Part shown: positions 32,855-45,309 of the stretch, in pieces
How the letters are laid out: each line of letters opens with the position of its first letter
How positions within the stretch are numbered: the first letter of the stretch is position 1
Assembly (NCBI GenBank): GCA_009760885.1
Contig: CM019697.1
Location: 34,003,096 to 34,067,095, forward strand
Reading direction: 5' to 3'
Length of the DNA: 64,000 nucleotides
DNA from: Achatina immaculata
Lineage: Eukaryota; Mollusca; Gastropoda; Stylommatophora; Achatinidae
Made by a program: the position numbers and the translations under genes
The notes under the pieces: model-generated
What the model was told of the DNA's origin: nothing
Seen by the model: only the letters and a program-made list of their open reading frames with translations
The model's database searches: none

Positions 32855-33335
32855 GTGGGGGATCTTTCAGTAGCTGCTGTCTGTGGAAGATCTCCCAGTA
32901 GCTGCAGGCTGTGGAGTATCTCCCAGAAGCTGCAGGCTGTGGAGTATCTCCCAGAAGCTGCAGGTTGTGGAGTATCTCCCAGAAGCTGCAGGCTGTGGAG
33001 TATCTCCCAGAAGCTGCAGGCTGTGGAAGATCTCCCAGTAGCTGCAGGATGTGGAGTATCTCCCAGAAGCTGCAGGCTGTGGAGTATCTCCCAGAAGCTG
33101 CAGGCTGTGGAAGATCTCCCAGTAGCTGTAGGCTGTGGAGTATCTCCCAGAAGCTGCAGGCTGTGGAGTATCTCCCAGAAGCTGCAGGCTGTGGAGTATC
33201 TCCCAGAAACTGCAGGCTGTGGAGTATCTCCCAGAAGCTGCAGGCTGTGGAGTATCTCCCAGAAGCTGCAGGCTGTGGAGTATCTCACAGAAGCTGCAGG
33301 CTGTGGAAGATCTCCCAGTAGCTGCAGGCTGAAAG
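32855..33335. repeat. Minisatellite, 28-bp unit, about 17 copies
   Basis: The unit is AGCTGCAGGCTGTGGAGTAT then CTCCCAGA. A variant GGAAGATCTCCCAGT recurs about every three to six units, showing higher-order structure. All frames on both strands are open as an artefact of the 28-bp period. Confidence 0.97.
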
Positions 33336-33769
33336 GCCTTGTTAGCTGCCTCGTAGGGAACAACTTTCTTATGAAGATGCTCAGCTCCATATTTGACATA
33401 TCCGTATCCCAACGGACAGAGCCACAAAGCAAGCGGGCTTTCATTTCATTTTTAAGTCAAATTAACGTTCACGGTTGATCGACTTGTATTCTAAAAAGAA
33501 AAAAAAATGTCATGTCTGTCCCCTCAATTCATTTCCTTCTTGAAAAGCAGACTTGTCTGTTTGTTGGTTACTGTATTTGCCAACATTTAAATAAGCAAAC
33601 AAAAATATGTGGGCCATGCCAGTCAAAAAAAATTTTTTTTTAATATGTGTACTGCAAACAGAGTGTCTCGAAATTGTTAGTGTACAGTACGATTTGTGTA
33701 CAGTATTCGTGTACGTGTAAACTTTACTGGTGGTTCTCACGAAAAGTAAATCACTGCAGTATAATACTT
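33336..33769. other. No gene recognised
   Basis: Unique-looking sequence; no motif. Confidence 0.5.
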
Positions 33770-33904
33770 CATCATCATCATCATCATCATCATCATTTTT
33801 ACTGCTCGAAGGACATAAACTGCCAACAAAACATCTGTGGATATTATTATTGTCTCTCTCTTCTCTCTTCTCTCTCTCTCTCTTCTCTCTCTCTTTCTCT
33901 CTCT

Positions 33905-33949
<45 letters not shown>

Positions 33950-33950
33950 C
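33770..33950. repeat. (ATC)n and (TC)n microsatellites
   Basis: An (ATC)8 run near 33772 and a 100-bp (TC)n tract with TTC interruptions at 33852-33948. Confidence 0.97.
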
Positions 33951-34249
33951 ATTGCGCCTACTTGCCCTTCCACAATCTCCTCCCAGAATCCCATCCGATT
34001 GCCTGTGTATGCCTATCATCCGGATGCTCAACAGCTGATGTCAGGTCCTGTAGCATGTCCTCATAGGGGTCAGCAGTTTGGAGCAAATGAGAAAAAATAT
34101 ATAGCTTCAGATGTCACTTCATCTGGGAAATTTTTTTAAAAAGAGCCAGTAATTTTATGTAGTTTGTTCAACAAGTTTGCATGTTGTCATGAGGGTAAGT
34201 GGTTTAGTAACAGCAAAGATCACTGCACCAGAGACAGGGCCTGGCAGTC

Positions 34250-34470
34250 AGAGTCAGCTAGTCTGAGATGAGAGTTTGTCCCAGCTTGGCTGAGCTGACC
34301 GAGAGCCTGACCAACTAGTCTAAGCTGACCGAGAGTCTGTCCCAGCTACTCTGAGCTGATCGAGAGCCTGTCCCAGCTAGTCTGAGCTGATCGAGATCCT
34401 GCTCCAGCTAGTCCGAGCGGACCGTGAGCCTGTCCCAGCTAGTCTGAGCTAACCAATAGCCTGTCCAATT
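34250..34470. repeat. Minisatellite, about 31-bp unit, 7 copies
   Basis: The unit is AGCTAGTCTGAGCTGACCGA then GAGCCTGTCCC, moderately diverged. Confidence 0.9.
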
Positions 34471-34754
34471 TCTCATCTTACGCTTGTAGTAACAAGCTTA
34501 TCCTGACTAATATGGCAGGGCTTTCCGTAGACACCAGTGGCCGTGAAGTTTACGCTAAGAAGTTTTTTTTTCTTCATTCTAACTCTTACAATCAAGCCAC
34601 TATAACCAATGCTGATGTACTAGCATCTTTAGAGTCTCGACTACTAAGATAATCCTGCTTGCAGCTCTGGCAACAATAGCAATGTAAGAACTGATGTCAC
34701 GTGACGTGCACTTCTTTCAAGAACGGTGTCCCCGTCACTGCCTCCCTGAATGCA

Positions 34755-35065
34755 GGGCGATCTTGAACAAGTTGACCAACATCTCGCGGTGACATATTCA
34801 GAACTTCCGTGATCTTGAACAAGTTGACCAACATCTCGCGGTGACATATTCAGAACTTCCGTGATCTTGAACAAGTTGACCAACATCTTGCGGTGACATA
34901 TTCAGAACTTCCGTGATCTTGAACAAGCTGACTAACATCTCGCGGTGACATATTCAGAACTTCTGTGATCTTGAACAAGTTGATCAACATCTCGCGGTGA
35001 CATATTCAGACCTTCCGTGTTCTTAAACAAGTTGATCAACATCTCCAACGACATATTCAGACCTT
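34755..35065. repeat. Minisatellite, about 52-bp unit, 6 copies
   Basis: The unit starts GATCTTGAACAAGTTGACCA and contains ATCTCGCGGTGACATATTCAG. The last unit is diverged. Confidence 0.93.
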
Positions 35066-35171
35066 CTGTAATCTCCTTAGTCCACCTGCGGCGAGGTCGT
35101 CCCTTTTCACTTTTTCTGGGCTTCTGCTATCCTCTCCAGACCAGTGATCTATATAACACAAGTATAAAATA

Positions 35172-35271
35172 TGTTCATTCATTTACATGTCCCTTGCGGA
35201 ACTTTGTCTCCCTAACAGCATTCCTGTAGGCCTCTCGGTTGTGAGCAAGATGGCCTGCTGCTGATGCATCC
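35172..35271 (-). mobile_element. LINE family A 3' fragment, about 100 bp
   Basis: Minus-strand 3' end with the CATTCATTTACATGTCCCTT start and the A-G-H-L-A-H-N-R-E-A coding motif, cut at the W-M-H position. Confidence 0.85.
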
Positions 35272-37329
35272 AATAAAATGTGATACAGACAAAAAATGAA
35301 TGAAAGAAACACACTGTGCCCTGAAATGAAGAAGGTTCGAAGAGTTAAATTCCTCCCCCCCCCCTCCTGTAATTCAAACATACCCAGCCAAAAAATGAGC
35401 TCTCGTTGATGGCTGGCAAGAATGCGTGCCAGTTGCTGTTCCACTTTTGTGTTTGTTTCGTAAATTTTTCCGCCCCGTGAATGTTTTTGATTGAGTTTTT
35501 TTTTTTAATAGAATCACATGAAACGTGTCTTTACTTGTGGACTACAACAGTGGTTCTCAAATGATGGTCTGCGGACCTCACGGAGGCCCGTGGAGCCTGC
35601 CGTGGTGGTCCGTGGCAAAAACTCAAGGTTCTTTTTTAAATTTCACTGTAAAATGTTTAGTGACTGATGTTTCGGGGAATCTTTTGTGGAGGAAAGGACT
35701 TTTTATCACTTCTAAAATAGGAAATGCTGAGCCAGATGTGGAAGCCATTGTTCAGAATAAAAAGAGGCACGATTTCTCTCACCATATTTAGGCTGGTTAG
35801 CTGACACACATTTCATATTCTGTTCATTTGTCAGAACAAGAGGGAGTGTTAATTTATGTCCTTTTTGTTTTGACTAAACTTTTGTAACTGTGACAATTCA
35901 CCAACTTTGTGCTGTCTTTTTTAATATAACGTAGAGTTTACTCATTAAAGTTTACCCACATTATCACCGCGGACGTTCCTGTTTTGTGGAATTGGATACG
36001 CGAGTCTTGATATGTACAGGGGGTATAGTTGGAAAAGTGAATGTAGCAAAGTATTTCCATGTTAAAAGTATACGTATTATGCATCAAATTAACTGTAAAT
36101 GTATGAAGATTCCATAAATACAGAGGGGTTTCTTTTAGGAAAAAAAGACGTGGTGTGAAAATAGGACAACATTTTTAGCACTAACAACAACAACAAATGA
36201 TGATTCTGTCCTACATAGGGGATGTCTAAAACTACTTGTACCACTCAAGACGATCTCGTGATGATAAAAATAATATCGGAAATAACCTTCTAGCTACTTC
36301 TCCAGTCTGCCTAATAAGTATAGATTTACTTAGGGTACATTCAAGAACAGAGGTCTGGTCATAGGACATGTCCGTATGCCTACCTAAATCACTAAAAATT
36401 GAAAATATTAGATCGAGATTTCTAACATCGCAATGGTTGCTACCCACGCCTTGAGGGTGCGAAGAAGGGTCACTGGACATGCGCAAATAAACGTTTGCAA
36501 TAAAAATTTACACCAGTTTTTATGAAACGAAGCATGGATCACGTCCAGGAGGGAATGCATAAAGCGGAAGTATCACTATAGTGACATCCAGCATGCGATA
36601 AGTAGCACATAACTATCATATAGATATGGCACTTTTCTAGTCTGAGAGTGGACTTTTATTAACTGCAGCTACCGGACTACACAGTAGAGTGTCTCGGCTG
36701 TAAGCAACGCTGGTTTATATAACACTTCGCCCCCTTCAGAAGTTAGCATTGAGCCTTTCTGAAACCTCACCCTAGGAGGTTGTCTTGTTTTTTTTTTGTG
36801 CAGTAATAGCACAGCTCTGATTATTGAATAGACCTCAGAAATGTTAGTTTTGATCAATTTAGATATTACAGTATTTAAGTGTCCTCGATTAAGTGAATGT
36901 TAGTGAAAATATATGCTTGTTTCGTCTAAAAGCGTTCCGGTTTTTTTAATCAATAAAAAGTGTATAAATGGAATAATTGCTGTAAAATGATGGAAAAGAA
37001 GAAGTAAAACCAGCGGAACAATTTTTACTTAGTAACGAAAGAAAAAATATGTATATATTTGTCTTTGGAAAAGCGCACAGGTCATGTCGTTTAAGAATTA
37101 ACAAGAGCGGGTCCATTGTTTGTGAAGCTCGACTGTGCCCGTCTTCTCGTCTGGTGACAACCACTTGTCATTCCCGCGATTCATTAACACTTGAAACATA
37201 ACAACAGGTTTTGGAAGGGAGAAAGTCTTTACAGGTGAACCGACGGACCTACTGGCACAAGGGACGCTTAATTTCTCCACGTTTGTTACAGGTGCACGGG
37301 CAATGAGCAGAAACCAGAGCTATTATGTC
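35272..37329. other. 2 kb without a recognised gene
   Basis: A CAGTGGTTCTCAAATGATGG segment at 35547 resembles hAT-type terminal sequence, but no matching other end was found. The open frames 36232-36486 and 36946-37164 have no known motif. Confidence 0.5.
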
Positions 37330-37715
37330 AAGAGTCGAAGAGAAGGTTAAGTGCAGCAGAAGCTTGGACCTACAGGAAATTAGGTCATATATCTTGACAA
37401 ATGAAAGGAAGGAATCTACAAGTGCTATAACAACTACAAATGCAGTGTGAACTTCTCAAAGAAATAAGAACGAAGACAACAAAAACACTTTGGCCACATC
37501 AAAAGACGTAATAATATGGTGGAGACATTACTAGAAGGAAAAGTGGAAGGAAGAAAGAGCGAGAGATAGACAGAGATGTTGATAGGATGATAACATACGA
37601 GAATGGACAGAATACAGCCTGGGTGAGTGCACCATCAAGGCGAGGAAGCGAAATGGAGATTCATTACCTCCAACCTTCGTACCGAAGACGGCACACGATG
37701 ATGGTGATGATACTG
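37330..37715 (+). mobile_element. Old LINE C-terminal fragment with (GATGAT) tail
   Basis: A shifted plus frame reads F-G-H-I-K-R-R and E-G-K-V-E-G-R, the usual position of the H-I-x-R...G-R-P block, then R-R-x-H-T before GATGATGGTGATGAT. Several stops and frameshifts are present. Confidence 0.55.
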
Positions 37716-37823
37716 TTTCCTTGTTCTTGTTCGTTCGGTCAGTGTTACTAAAGCAAAACATAGAAAATTATTGTGAATACTTCTCCTTCATTTTCTATAA
37801 TATTCTAAATTACTAGGTAAGAT

Positions 37824-38895
37824 TTATATTTATCTTCTTTAGACTACTCAAAAGCATTTGATTGTGTACAACATCAGAAACTTTGAGAAATAACTGGAAA
37901 AAAATGGGATTTCCAACATATTTGATACAATTAACATCACTGCTGTATCTAAACAACAAGCAGCAGTAAGAAAAAAATGGTGAAACAACAACTTGGTTTG
38001 ACATAAAACAAGGGGTATGTCAGGGGTGCATATTGTCGCCTTACTTATTTAACTTGTATACTGAAAATATAATGAGGAATGCTAGAGAAGATGTAGACAA
38101 AGAATATTACAATGCCATAACAATTGGAGGTTATGAAATACCAGAGATTAGATATGCTGATGACACATTGTTACTGTCTACAACACAGAAAGGAATGGAA
38201 AAACTAATTATGTCAGTCTGTAAGAATAGCGAAGAGCAAAACCTCTATCTGAATGCGAAGAAAACTGATGACAAACGACAAAATAAATGAGGAAAACTTA
38301 GAAGAAGTGGAGAGTTTTGAATATTTTGGATCACTATTAACTAATAATGGAGATACAATGAGGGAAATTAAAAGGAGGACATCTTTCGCTCTTCAGAAAG
38401 TAAAATAACTAAAGAAGATGTTGAGAGGAACAGACACAACTACAAATATAAGATTTTTAAGGGCATGCATCTTTCCCATCGCAACATATGCCTGTGAGAC
38501 CTGGACACTTAACAAAACAGCTGAGAAACACATAAATACCTTTGGATGTAAATTCTACAGAAGAGCTCTTCAAATACCATGGATACAAAAAAAGAATAAA
38601 TATATCCATACTACAAGAACTTAATATTAAAGAAGGCTGGCTAGTAAATACTAAACAAAGAAAACTTACATATTTTGGACACATTGAAAGTCATGATAAT
38701 CTATAGAAGATCATCTTGGAAGGGTACATAATGGGAAAAATGAGGACGACCAAAACGAAGATGGCTGCAAGACATCGTTGATAATCTGCAAACGAATGTT
38801 TCAGATGCAGGACATTTTGCTCACAACCGAGAGACCTACAGGAGTGCTCTTAGGGAGGCAAAGTTTCCGCAAGGGACATGCAAATGAATGAATGA
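37824..38895 (+). mobile_element. LINE family A, 1.07 kb, with 12-bp target duplication
   Basis: It contains the end of the reverse transcriptase: Y-S-K-A-F-D, G-V-x-Q-G-C-I-L-S-P-Y-L-F-N, and R-Y-A-D-D-T-L-L near 38155. It then has the C-terminal N-K-T-A-E-K-H and R-W-L-Q-D-I-V-D-like blocks and a (TGAA)n tail. ACTAGGTAAGAT is repeated at 37812-37823 and 38896-38907. Several in-frame stops are present. This is the most complete family A member here. Confidence 0.92.
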
Positions 38896-39054
38896 ACTAG
38901 GTAAGATGTTTGTGAATAATATTCCTCTCTTCCCATCACTTTTACAAAAGTAATCTGAACTCTACAGCATTTATAAAAACACAGAATATTATCCGGATAT
39001 GATAGGCGTTCATAAAACCGCCACAAGACCAACTAGTCCATAAAGACCAGGTAG

Positions 39055-39530
39055 ATTAAGATAACCCTGTTATGTCTTGAGAACATTTAGGAGATATAGT
39101 GTTAGTGTCTCTTATGTCTTGAGAATGCCTAGGGGATATAGTGTTATTGGCTGTTATGTCTTGAGAACGCAGAGGGGATCTAGTGCTGGTGCCTCTTATG
39201 TCTTGAGAACGCCTGGGGGAATCTAGTGTTAGTGCTTCTTATGTCTTGAGAACGCCTAGGGGATATAGTGTTAGTGCCTGTTATGTCTTGAGAACGCCTA
39301 GGGGATATAGCGTTAGTGGACAGTTATGTCATGAGAACACATATGGGATATAGTGTTAGTGGGCTGTTATGTTATGAGAACACCTAGGGGATATAGTGTT
39401 AGTGGGTTGTTATGTTATGAGAACACCTAAGGGATATAGTGTTAGTGGGCTGTTATGTTATGAGAACACCTAGAGGATATAGTGTTAGTGCCTATTATAT
39501 CATCAGAACACCTATGGGATAAAGCGTTGG
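39055..39530. repeat. Minisatellite, about 41-42-bp unit, 11 copies
   Basis: The unit is GTTATGTCTTGAGAACGCCT then AGGGGATATAGTGTTAGTG with a variable end (CC, GGCT, GGTT). Confidence 0.95.
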
Positions 39531-39534
39531 TGCC

Positions 39535-39760
39535 CATATTTTCCTTGACCTGTCGGCACGCTACAGTGTGGCGTAGTCAGCATTAGGTCTTGCTGCCATT
39601 TCTTCCCCAGTTTCAGGCCATGCCAGGTCCTATATCTACAGCCTGGGTAACCGGGATGCCTCCGGCCAGATTCGAACTGCCGTCTTTCGCCATGAGAGGC
39701 TGGTGCCGTTAAAGACCAACCAGTGCTTAAAACCAGCCAGTCATGCACGGACCTGAAACG
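39535..39760 (-). mobile_element. Probable tRNA-derived SINE
   Basis: On the minus strand a box B GCAGTTCGAATCTGGCC at about 39675 lies about 50 bases after a weak box A-like TGGCTGGTTTTAAG. The sequence after it (towards 39540) has no coding potential. Only one copy is seen, so this is tentative. Confidence 0.45.
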
Positions 39761-39913
39761 TGGCACACAACAAAAGAAGATGACATACAACTGCTGTACG
39801 ATGTGTGACAAGAGAATCTTAACAACAATTTGTTATACTGAAAACAGAACATAACAACAGAGCGGGGAGAGCAGATGTAGTCAATAGTTTATGTAAATTA
39901 ATAATCATTTCCA

Positions 39914-40372
39914 ACGAGTCCTAAAATGCTATATTGAATCTATCTTGTTATATGGAAGTGAATCGTGGACAATAGGCAGGTCTGCACAAAAGTCATTGGA
40001 AGCAGCAGAAATGTGGTTTATTAGAAGAATGTTGCGAATCCCCTGGACAGCAAAAATAACTAATGGAGAATGTATGAGAAGATTTAGAGATAGAAAAAAT
40101 GCTGTCAAGAATATAAGAGAGAGACAATGTACTTTTATGGGACACGCAATGAGAAGAGGGGGCATTGAACATATTATAACAACAGGAAAAATAGAGGGAA
40201 GAAGAGCCAGGGGAAGACCAAGAGAAATGATACTGGACAGTCTGACGGGATGGTGTGAGAGGAGATCACCAACTGAGCTGATGGCCTGCATGAAGGATCG
40301 GGTACTCTGGAGAAGCATAATAGCCAACGCCAGTCGGTACGGCACATGATGATGATGATGATGATGAATCAC
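39914..40372 (+). mobile_element. LINE family C 3' fragment with (ATG)n tail
   Basis: The open frame reads I-L-L-Y-G-S-E-S-W-T, then M-L-R-I-P-W-T, G-R-R-A-R-G-R-P-R-E-M, and ends S-R-Y-G-T before (GATGAT)n. The frame is intact, so the insertion is fairly young. A different family from A and B by motif and tail. Confidence 0.85.
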
Positions 40373-40379
40373 TTCTAGC

Positions 40380-40500
40380 ATGAAAGCTAACAGATTTAGA
40401 TGGCTGGGTCAAGTAGAAAGAATGGAAATAGGTGGTCGAAACAAGCTCGCATATATGCAAGAGGATGGAAGCATTACACTAACTGGCAGACTAAGACAAC
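40380..40500 (+). mobile_element. Small fragment of another LINE ORF2
   Basis: N-R-F-R-W-L-G-Q-V-E-R-M matches the R-W-L-G-H-V-x-R-M block of RTE-like ORF2 C-termini. It lies directly after the family C tail and then runs into A-rich and purine-rich sequence. Confidence 0.5.
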
Positions 40501-40674
40501 AACAAACAAAAAAAAAAAATAAGAGAAAGTGTAAGAAAAGAGCTAAGAAAACTTGCAAGAGACAAATGAATAGAGAAAGTCAAGAACGGAGACGAACAGA
40601 GACAAGTGTGCCTGCGGTAGTCAAGTTCGGAATTTAAAGGCGACAGGATAGGAGGAGTGGAGGAAAGGGAGGGA

Positions 40675-41138
40675 GAATGTGTGTGTGTGTGTGTGTGAAA
40701 GAGAGACAGAGAGACACATACAGGAGAAAAGAATGGAGGGAGAATATTATGTGTGAGAGAGAGACAGAGAGAACGACACACAGTGAGAGAGAGAGAGAGA
40801 GAGAAAGACACAGAGAGAGAGACAGAAAGAAATACAGAGGGTGGGGGGAAATATTATGTGAGAGAGAGACAGAGAGAAAGACACACAGTGAGAGAGAGAG
40901 AAAGACAGACAGAGAGAGAGAGACAGAAAGAAATACAGAGGGGGGGGGAATATTATATGAGAGACAGACAGACAGATAGAGACAGAAAGACACCGAGAGA
41001 GAGGGAGAGGGAGAATATTGTGTGTGTGAGAGAGAAGGACAGAGACAGACAAAAAGACACAAAGGTAGAGGCAGAGAGAAAGACACAGAGAGAGGCAGAG
41101 AGCAAGACGCAGAGAGAAGGGGGAGAATACTGTGTGAC

Positions 41139-41169
<31 letters not shown>

Positions 41170-41370
41170 GTGTGTTTGTGTGTTTGTGTGTGAGAGAGAG
41201 AGAGAGAAAGAGAGAGTGTGTGTTTGTGTGTGTGTGAGAGAGAGAAAGAGAGAGAGTGTGTGTGTGTGTGTGTGAGAGAGAGAGAAAGAGAGAGTGTGTC
41301 TGTGTCTTTGTGTTTGTGTGTGTGAGAGAGAGAGAGAAAGAGTGTGTGCCTGTGTGTGTTTGTGTTTATG
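40675..41370. repeat. Purine-rich (GA)n/(GT)n complex simple repeat
   Basis: About 700 bp of GAGAGA/GACAGA mixed with GTGTGT. A longer composite unit (GGGGGAATATTATGTGAGAG...) of about 90 bp recurs several times. Many frames are open; none is a gene. Confidence 0.96.
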
Positions 41371-41880
<510 letters not shown>

Positions 41881-41890
41881 AACTGTTTTT

Positions 41891-43205
41891 CTTCTTCTTC
41901 TTCTTCGTTCGCTTCTACCACCAAGACCGCCCCGTGATCCTATTGAATTTACTCCCGTGGTCCTCTATATGTCCCGTGGTCCCCGTCTGGTCCCCGAAAA
42001 GACCACACGAGATCCCCGAGAGGATCACAAGAGGTTCAGAGTATCGCAGGCTTGAGCCTGTATTCTTGGTGGGTCTCAGAGGCTGGATTGCGTGACACCG
42101 TGGTTTTCGTTGCACCAGTTTGTTCTAGAGTTGGACTTTCTCACCGGAAAACTTCGGCGTGTTTTGGATATCAGTATATCCCGCCATTCCAGCGTTGGAC
42201 TTTCTCACCGGAAAATCTCAGCGTGATTAGGATACGCATACATCCCCGCCGGGTGAGAGGTGGTTGCCTATCTAGACTGCCCTGCTCCAGTGTCTCCGAC
42301 TTCAGCATTTTGTGATCGTAGCTGCTGCCCTTCCTAGTTGTGACCAGGACGGAGCTTTTGTCCAGGAAGATGAATCCTTGCCACTAGTGACTTCCACCCC
42401 TGGGTTGAGCCGGTTTAGGCATATTATCCCAGTATGGACATGTTTAGAACATGACCGACCTCTAGAGCAGAGGTACCGTGACATGCGTAGCCATCAAGTT
42501 TCACCCGTTATGTTTAGGCATATTTCACCAGTATGGGTGTATTTCGGACGTGGCCGACCTCTAGCGCAGAGGCGCCGTGGTATGAGTAGCTCTCGCCGCG
42601 ATACTACTGGACATACCGATTAAGCTTCACTTTATCCTTTCCATCAACTTTTCACATCGGCGCCACACAGCAACCCCGATTGCTTTTTCACATTTTCTTC
42701 CTTGGCCGGGAGGAGCTTCACTTCACGCGCGGCATCCGAAGAATCTCACCAGCAGTGTCTTAACCGCTGGTTTAAAACGGTTCAGGCATTTCGCCCGATA
42801 TGAGTGCACTTAGGACGTGGCCGACCTCCAGACCAGAGGTGCCGTGATTTGACTATTGTTTACTTCGCTTATTCCTTTCTTTCACCTTTTCCACAGTGGT
42901 GTCGCGCGGCAACCCCATTTGCACCTTTCTTCATTGGCCGGGAGGAGCGAACTCCACGCACGGCAGCTGAAGAATCTCTCCAGCAGCGGTAGATGAGCTA
43001 CCAAACATGACTCTCATCTACCCGAAGCGTCTGGTTTTCAGGCACCAGATATTCGCCTTCGCCCCTTCTCCTATCAGTTTAAATAGTTCTGCCGCAAGAA
43101 GGCCAGGAGCTGGACTTAACTGTCAGAGGCTATTTGAGACGCACGCCGTTGGAGTGGAGAGCATATCCTCCACCCCACGTCCGGCAATAACAGTCCTTAG
43201 AACCT
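41891..43205 (-). mobile_element. Unclassified retroposed element E, copy 1, 10-bp target duplication
   Basis: Flanked by AACTGTTTTT at 41881-41890 and 43206-43215. Read on the minus strand it starts near GTTCTAAGGACTG and ends in a (GAA)n tail, like a retroposon with a simple-repeat tail. It contains diverged internal repeats of roughly 90-100 bp with the block GACCTCTAGAGCAGAGGTGC (consensus across both copies), and two copies of a GCGTGGAG...CTCCTCCCGG segment. No protein domain is recognised. Copy 2 is at 45790-46933. Confidence 0.82.
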
Positions 43206-43319
43206 AACTGTTTTTCAGTTACTTATACAGAAAACAAGAAGGATCAGTTACATGTTTTCAATACATACATTAAAGTTATTTTGTAAAAATCTGACACAGA
43301 AATCGGGATAGTGGAAGAT

Positions 43320-43597
43320 AAGTAAAAGTAAAGATAGTCCCATAGCATTTCAAATGCCGTAGGGGGTGAAGCGTTAGAGACCTCATTATGCTGGGTCATC
43401 AGCGTGTGAGGTAGGGTGACCAGTTCCTTTCCTCGCTGCCTTTACTTCCCAGATTTTCTCTGGTACCCATTTTACGAGGCTGGGTCGACCTCAGGGCCGT
43501 ATTGGTCGGAAAAAAAAATCCCGCTCAACTGGGGATTCGAACCCTCGACCATTTGGTTGCTAGACGAGTGCTCTAACCACTACGCTAGCCGGCCCAT
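43320..43597 (-). mobile_element. Complete tRNA-derived SINE with 11-bp target duplication
   Basis: On the minus strand the 5' end has box A TAGCGTAGTGGTTAGAGC and box B GGGTTCGAATCCC, giving a tRNA-like head of about 75 bp, then a body of about 200 bp ending in a TTTACTTTTACTT-like tail. TAGTGGAAGAT is repeated at 43309-43319 and 43598-43608. Both pol III boxes are well preserved. Confidence 0.92.
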
Positions 43598-43608
43598 TAG
43601 TGGAAGAT

Positions 43609-44424
43609 GCAAGAATAAAAACAAAAGCGTTTAAATTCTGGTTTCTTCGCGGAAAGCAAACTGCTTCTTGGGAGGTCGCAGCGAACTTTTAGGGGCTGAG
43701 ATTTCAAAATATTCAAATATTTTTTTAACCGCTTGTGACCCGGGAAACAGAAAGTTTTAATGCAGAAATGGGAGTTGAGAGGAGCAATAGACAAAAAAGT
43801 TTAAATACAGTACAATTATTAATTAGACCAAGCAATTAAATAACGTGAATTCCATATCACGTGTTTCATTTAAAAAAAAAAGACAGACAGAGACAGGTAG
43901 ACAGACAGACAGGACAGGCAGGCAGAGACAGACAGAGACAGATAGACAGGCAGGTAGAAAGGCAGGCAGAGACAGATAGACAGACAACAGTACTAAAAAT
44001 TAGCTTGTATTTGGAGACAATTTAATCCGGAAGAAACAAAATAACTGTAACGTCTTTCGAGCTATGAGAATACAAAAAAAGGCTAAGTTTTTCACCTATT
44101 GTCCGTGTTATTTTATTTGTTGTGTTGTTCTTGTATGCAATCCTTGAAAAAGGCTGACGCCGAAATATTGGTTGTTGTATCTTATTTATTTATACGTCCG
44201 TATCTTACTTTCTGCCACTTTTATCTCTGTTCACATTCCAAACTCCCTTTGTCGTTTTGTAAAAACTGAACCATACACCTCTATCTATCTTCATTACTAG
44301 AACTAGTTTTACTGCAGTCGTCATCTCTTTTATCTCTAAGAAACAAAAGAAAACGACGAGGAAGGCATGTCAGAAACGAAAACGATAAATATCATGACAT
44401 CTGCAAGAAAATTAGTTATTGTGG
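43609..44424. other. Gap with (GACA)n tract
   Basis: A GACA/GGCA simple repeat lies at about 43880-43990. The rest is not recognised. Confidence 0.6.
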
Positions 44425-44427
44425 TTT

Positions 44428-44575
44428 GCAGATAGACAGTGGTTTATTGTTTAGTTTTTACAGAAAGTAGTACTGGTGTAGTAGAGGCAGACAGTGGTTT
44501 ATTGTTTAGTTTTTACAGAAAGTAGTACTGGTGTAGTAGAGGCAGACAGTGGTTTATTGTTTAGTTTCTGCAGAA
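44428..44575. repeat. 55-bp tandem repeat, about 2.6 copies
   Basis: The unit GCAGACAGTGGTTTATTGTT then TAGTTTTTACAG and AAAGTAGTACTGGTGTAG is almost unchanged between copies, so the expansion is recent. Confidence 0.95.
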
Positions 44576-44897
44576 AAAGATAAGAAGAGAACATCAGAGG
44601 GTGAATCAGCAACAGAAGAAAACAAGAGAAACAATCAGAAATGAGGGAGAAATAATGTGACGGAATTCTGTAGTAAAAAGACAGTAAGCTTGAATTTTTG
44701 TTAGTCTAAGGGACAGAATTCTTTTAAGATGCAGATTTGCTTCCCCTGGTAGTAACCTTTCACTTTGTGACCCTGTATTTGTCTCGGTTTAAAAGAAGTT
44801 AGGTATTGAGTGTAAATTGCTTGGGATTTATGATTTTTAGGGTAGTGGAAAGTTGAATTATGGGAACAAAAATGTCAAACTTCTGGTAACAGAAGTA
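44576..44897. other. No gene recognised
   Basis: Unique-looking sequence before the hairpin. Confidence 0.5.
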
Positions 44898-44992
44898 TAT
44901 AAACTAGGAAAAAAGTAGGAACAGCTTTATTACTTAACGACTTTTGTAGTCGTTAAATAATAAAGCCGTTCCTACTTTTTTCCTAGTTTATA
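44898..44992 (-). other. Long, nearly perfect hairpin (44-bp arms, 7-base loop)
   Basis: The left arm 44898-44941 and right arm 44949-44992 are reverse complements except for two positions. On plus-strand RNA both are A:C mismatches; on minus-strand RNA both are U:G wobble pairs, so the minus-strand transcript would be fully paired. Size is in the range of a miRNA precursor or a very short palindromic transposon remnant. I cannot tell which. Confidence 0.85.
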
Positions 44993-45309
44993 CATTTTGG
45001 TATCACAGCTTTACTGCAGTGCCTGGTGTATAGTTGTATACCTATACGCTAATTATCGGGTGACAGAGGGTGTTGTCGGAGACTTGTGAACTCGCGCGGA
45101 GATTGTGGGTTTTGTGAGAACAGAAGGTCATAGAACAATGTCTATTCACGGAAAATTGAACTTCACCAGGAGAATCTTCAGGAAAGATGGGAGAAATTGC
45201 GAGTAACATAAAGGAGAGTGAGAGAGACCTTAAAGAAGGATTATGTTGAGACATAGTTTGTTAGAGTCAGTCCAGCCCAGTGGTTTTCAAAATGTAACGG
45301 GTAGTACTT

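Noticed and set aside
32776..33478. Cys-rich repetitive frames on both strands
   Set aside because: Artefact of the 28-bp array; a 28-bp period rotates through all frames.
35547..35640. Possible hAT transposon end (CAGTGGTTCTCAAATGATGG)
   Set aside because: No inverted partner end or 8-bp target duplication was found nearby. A second similar string at 45281 (CAGTGGTTTTCAAAA) also lacks a partner.
40491..41237. Ser/Leu-rich and Arg/Glu-rich frames
   Set aside because: Translation of GA/GT/GACA simple repeats.
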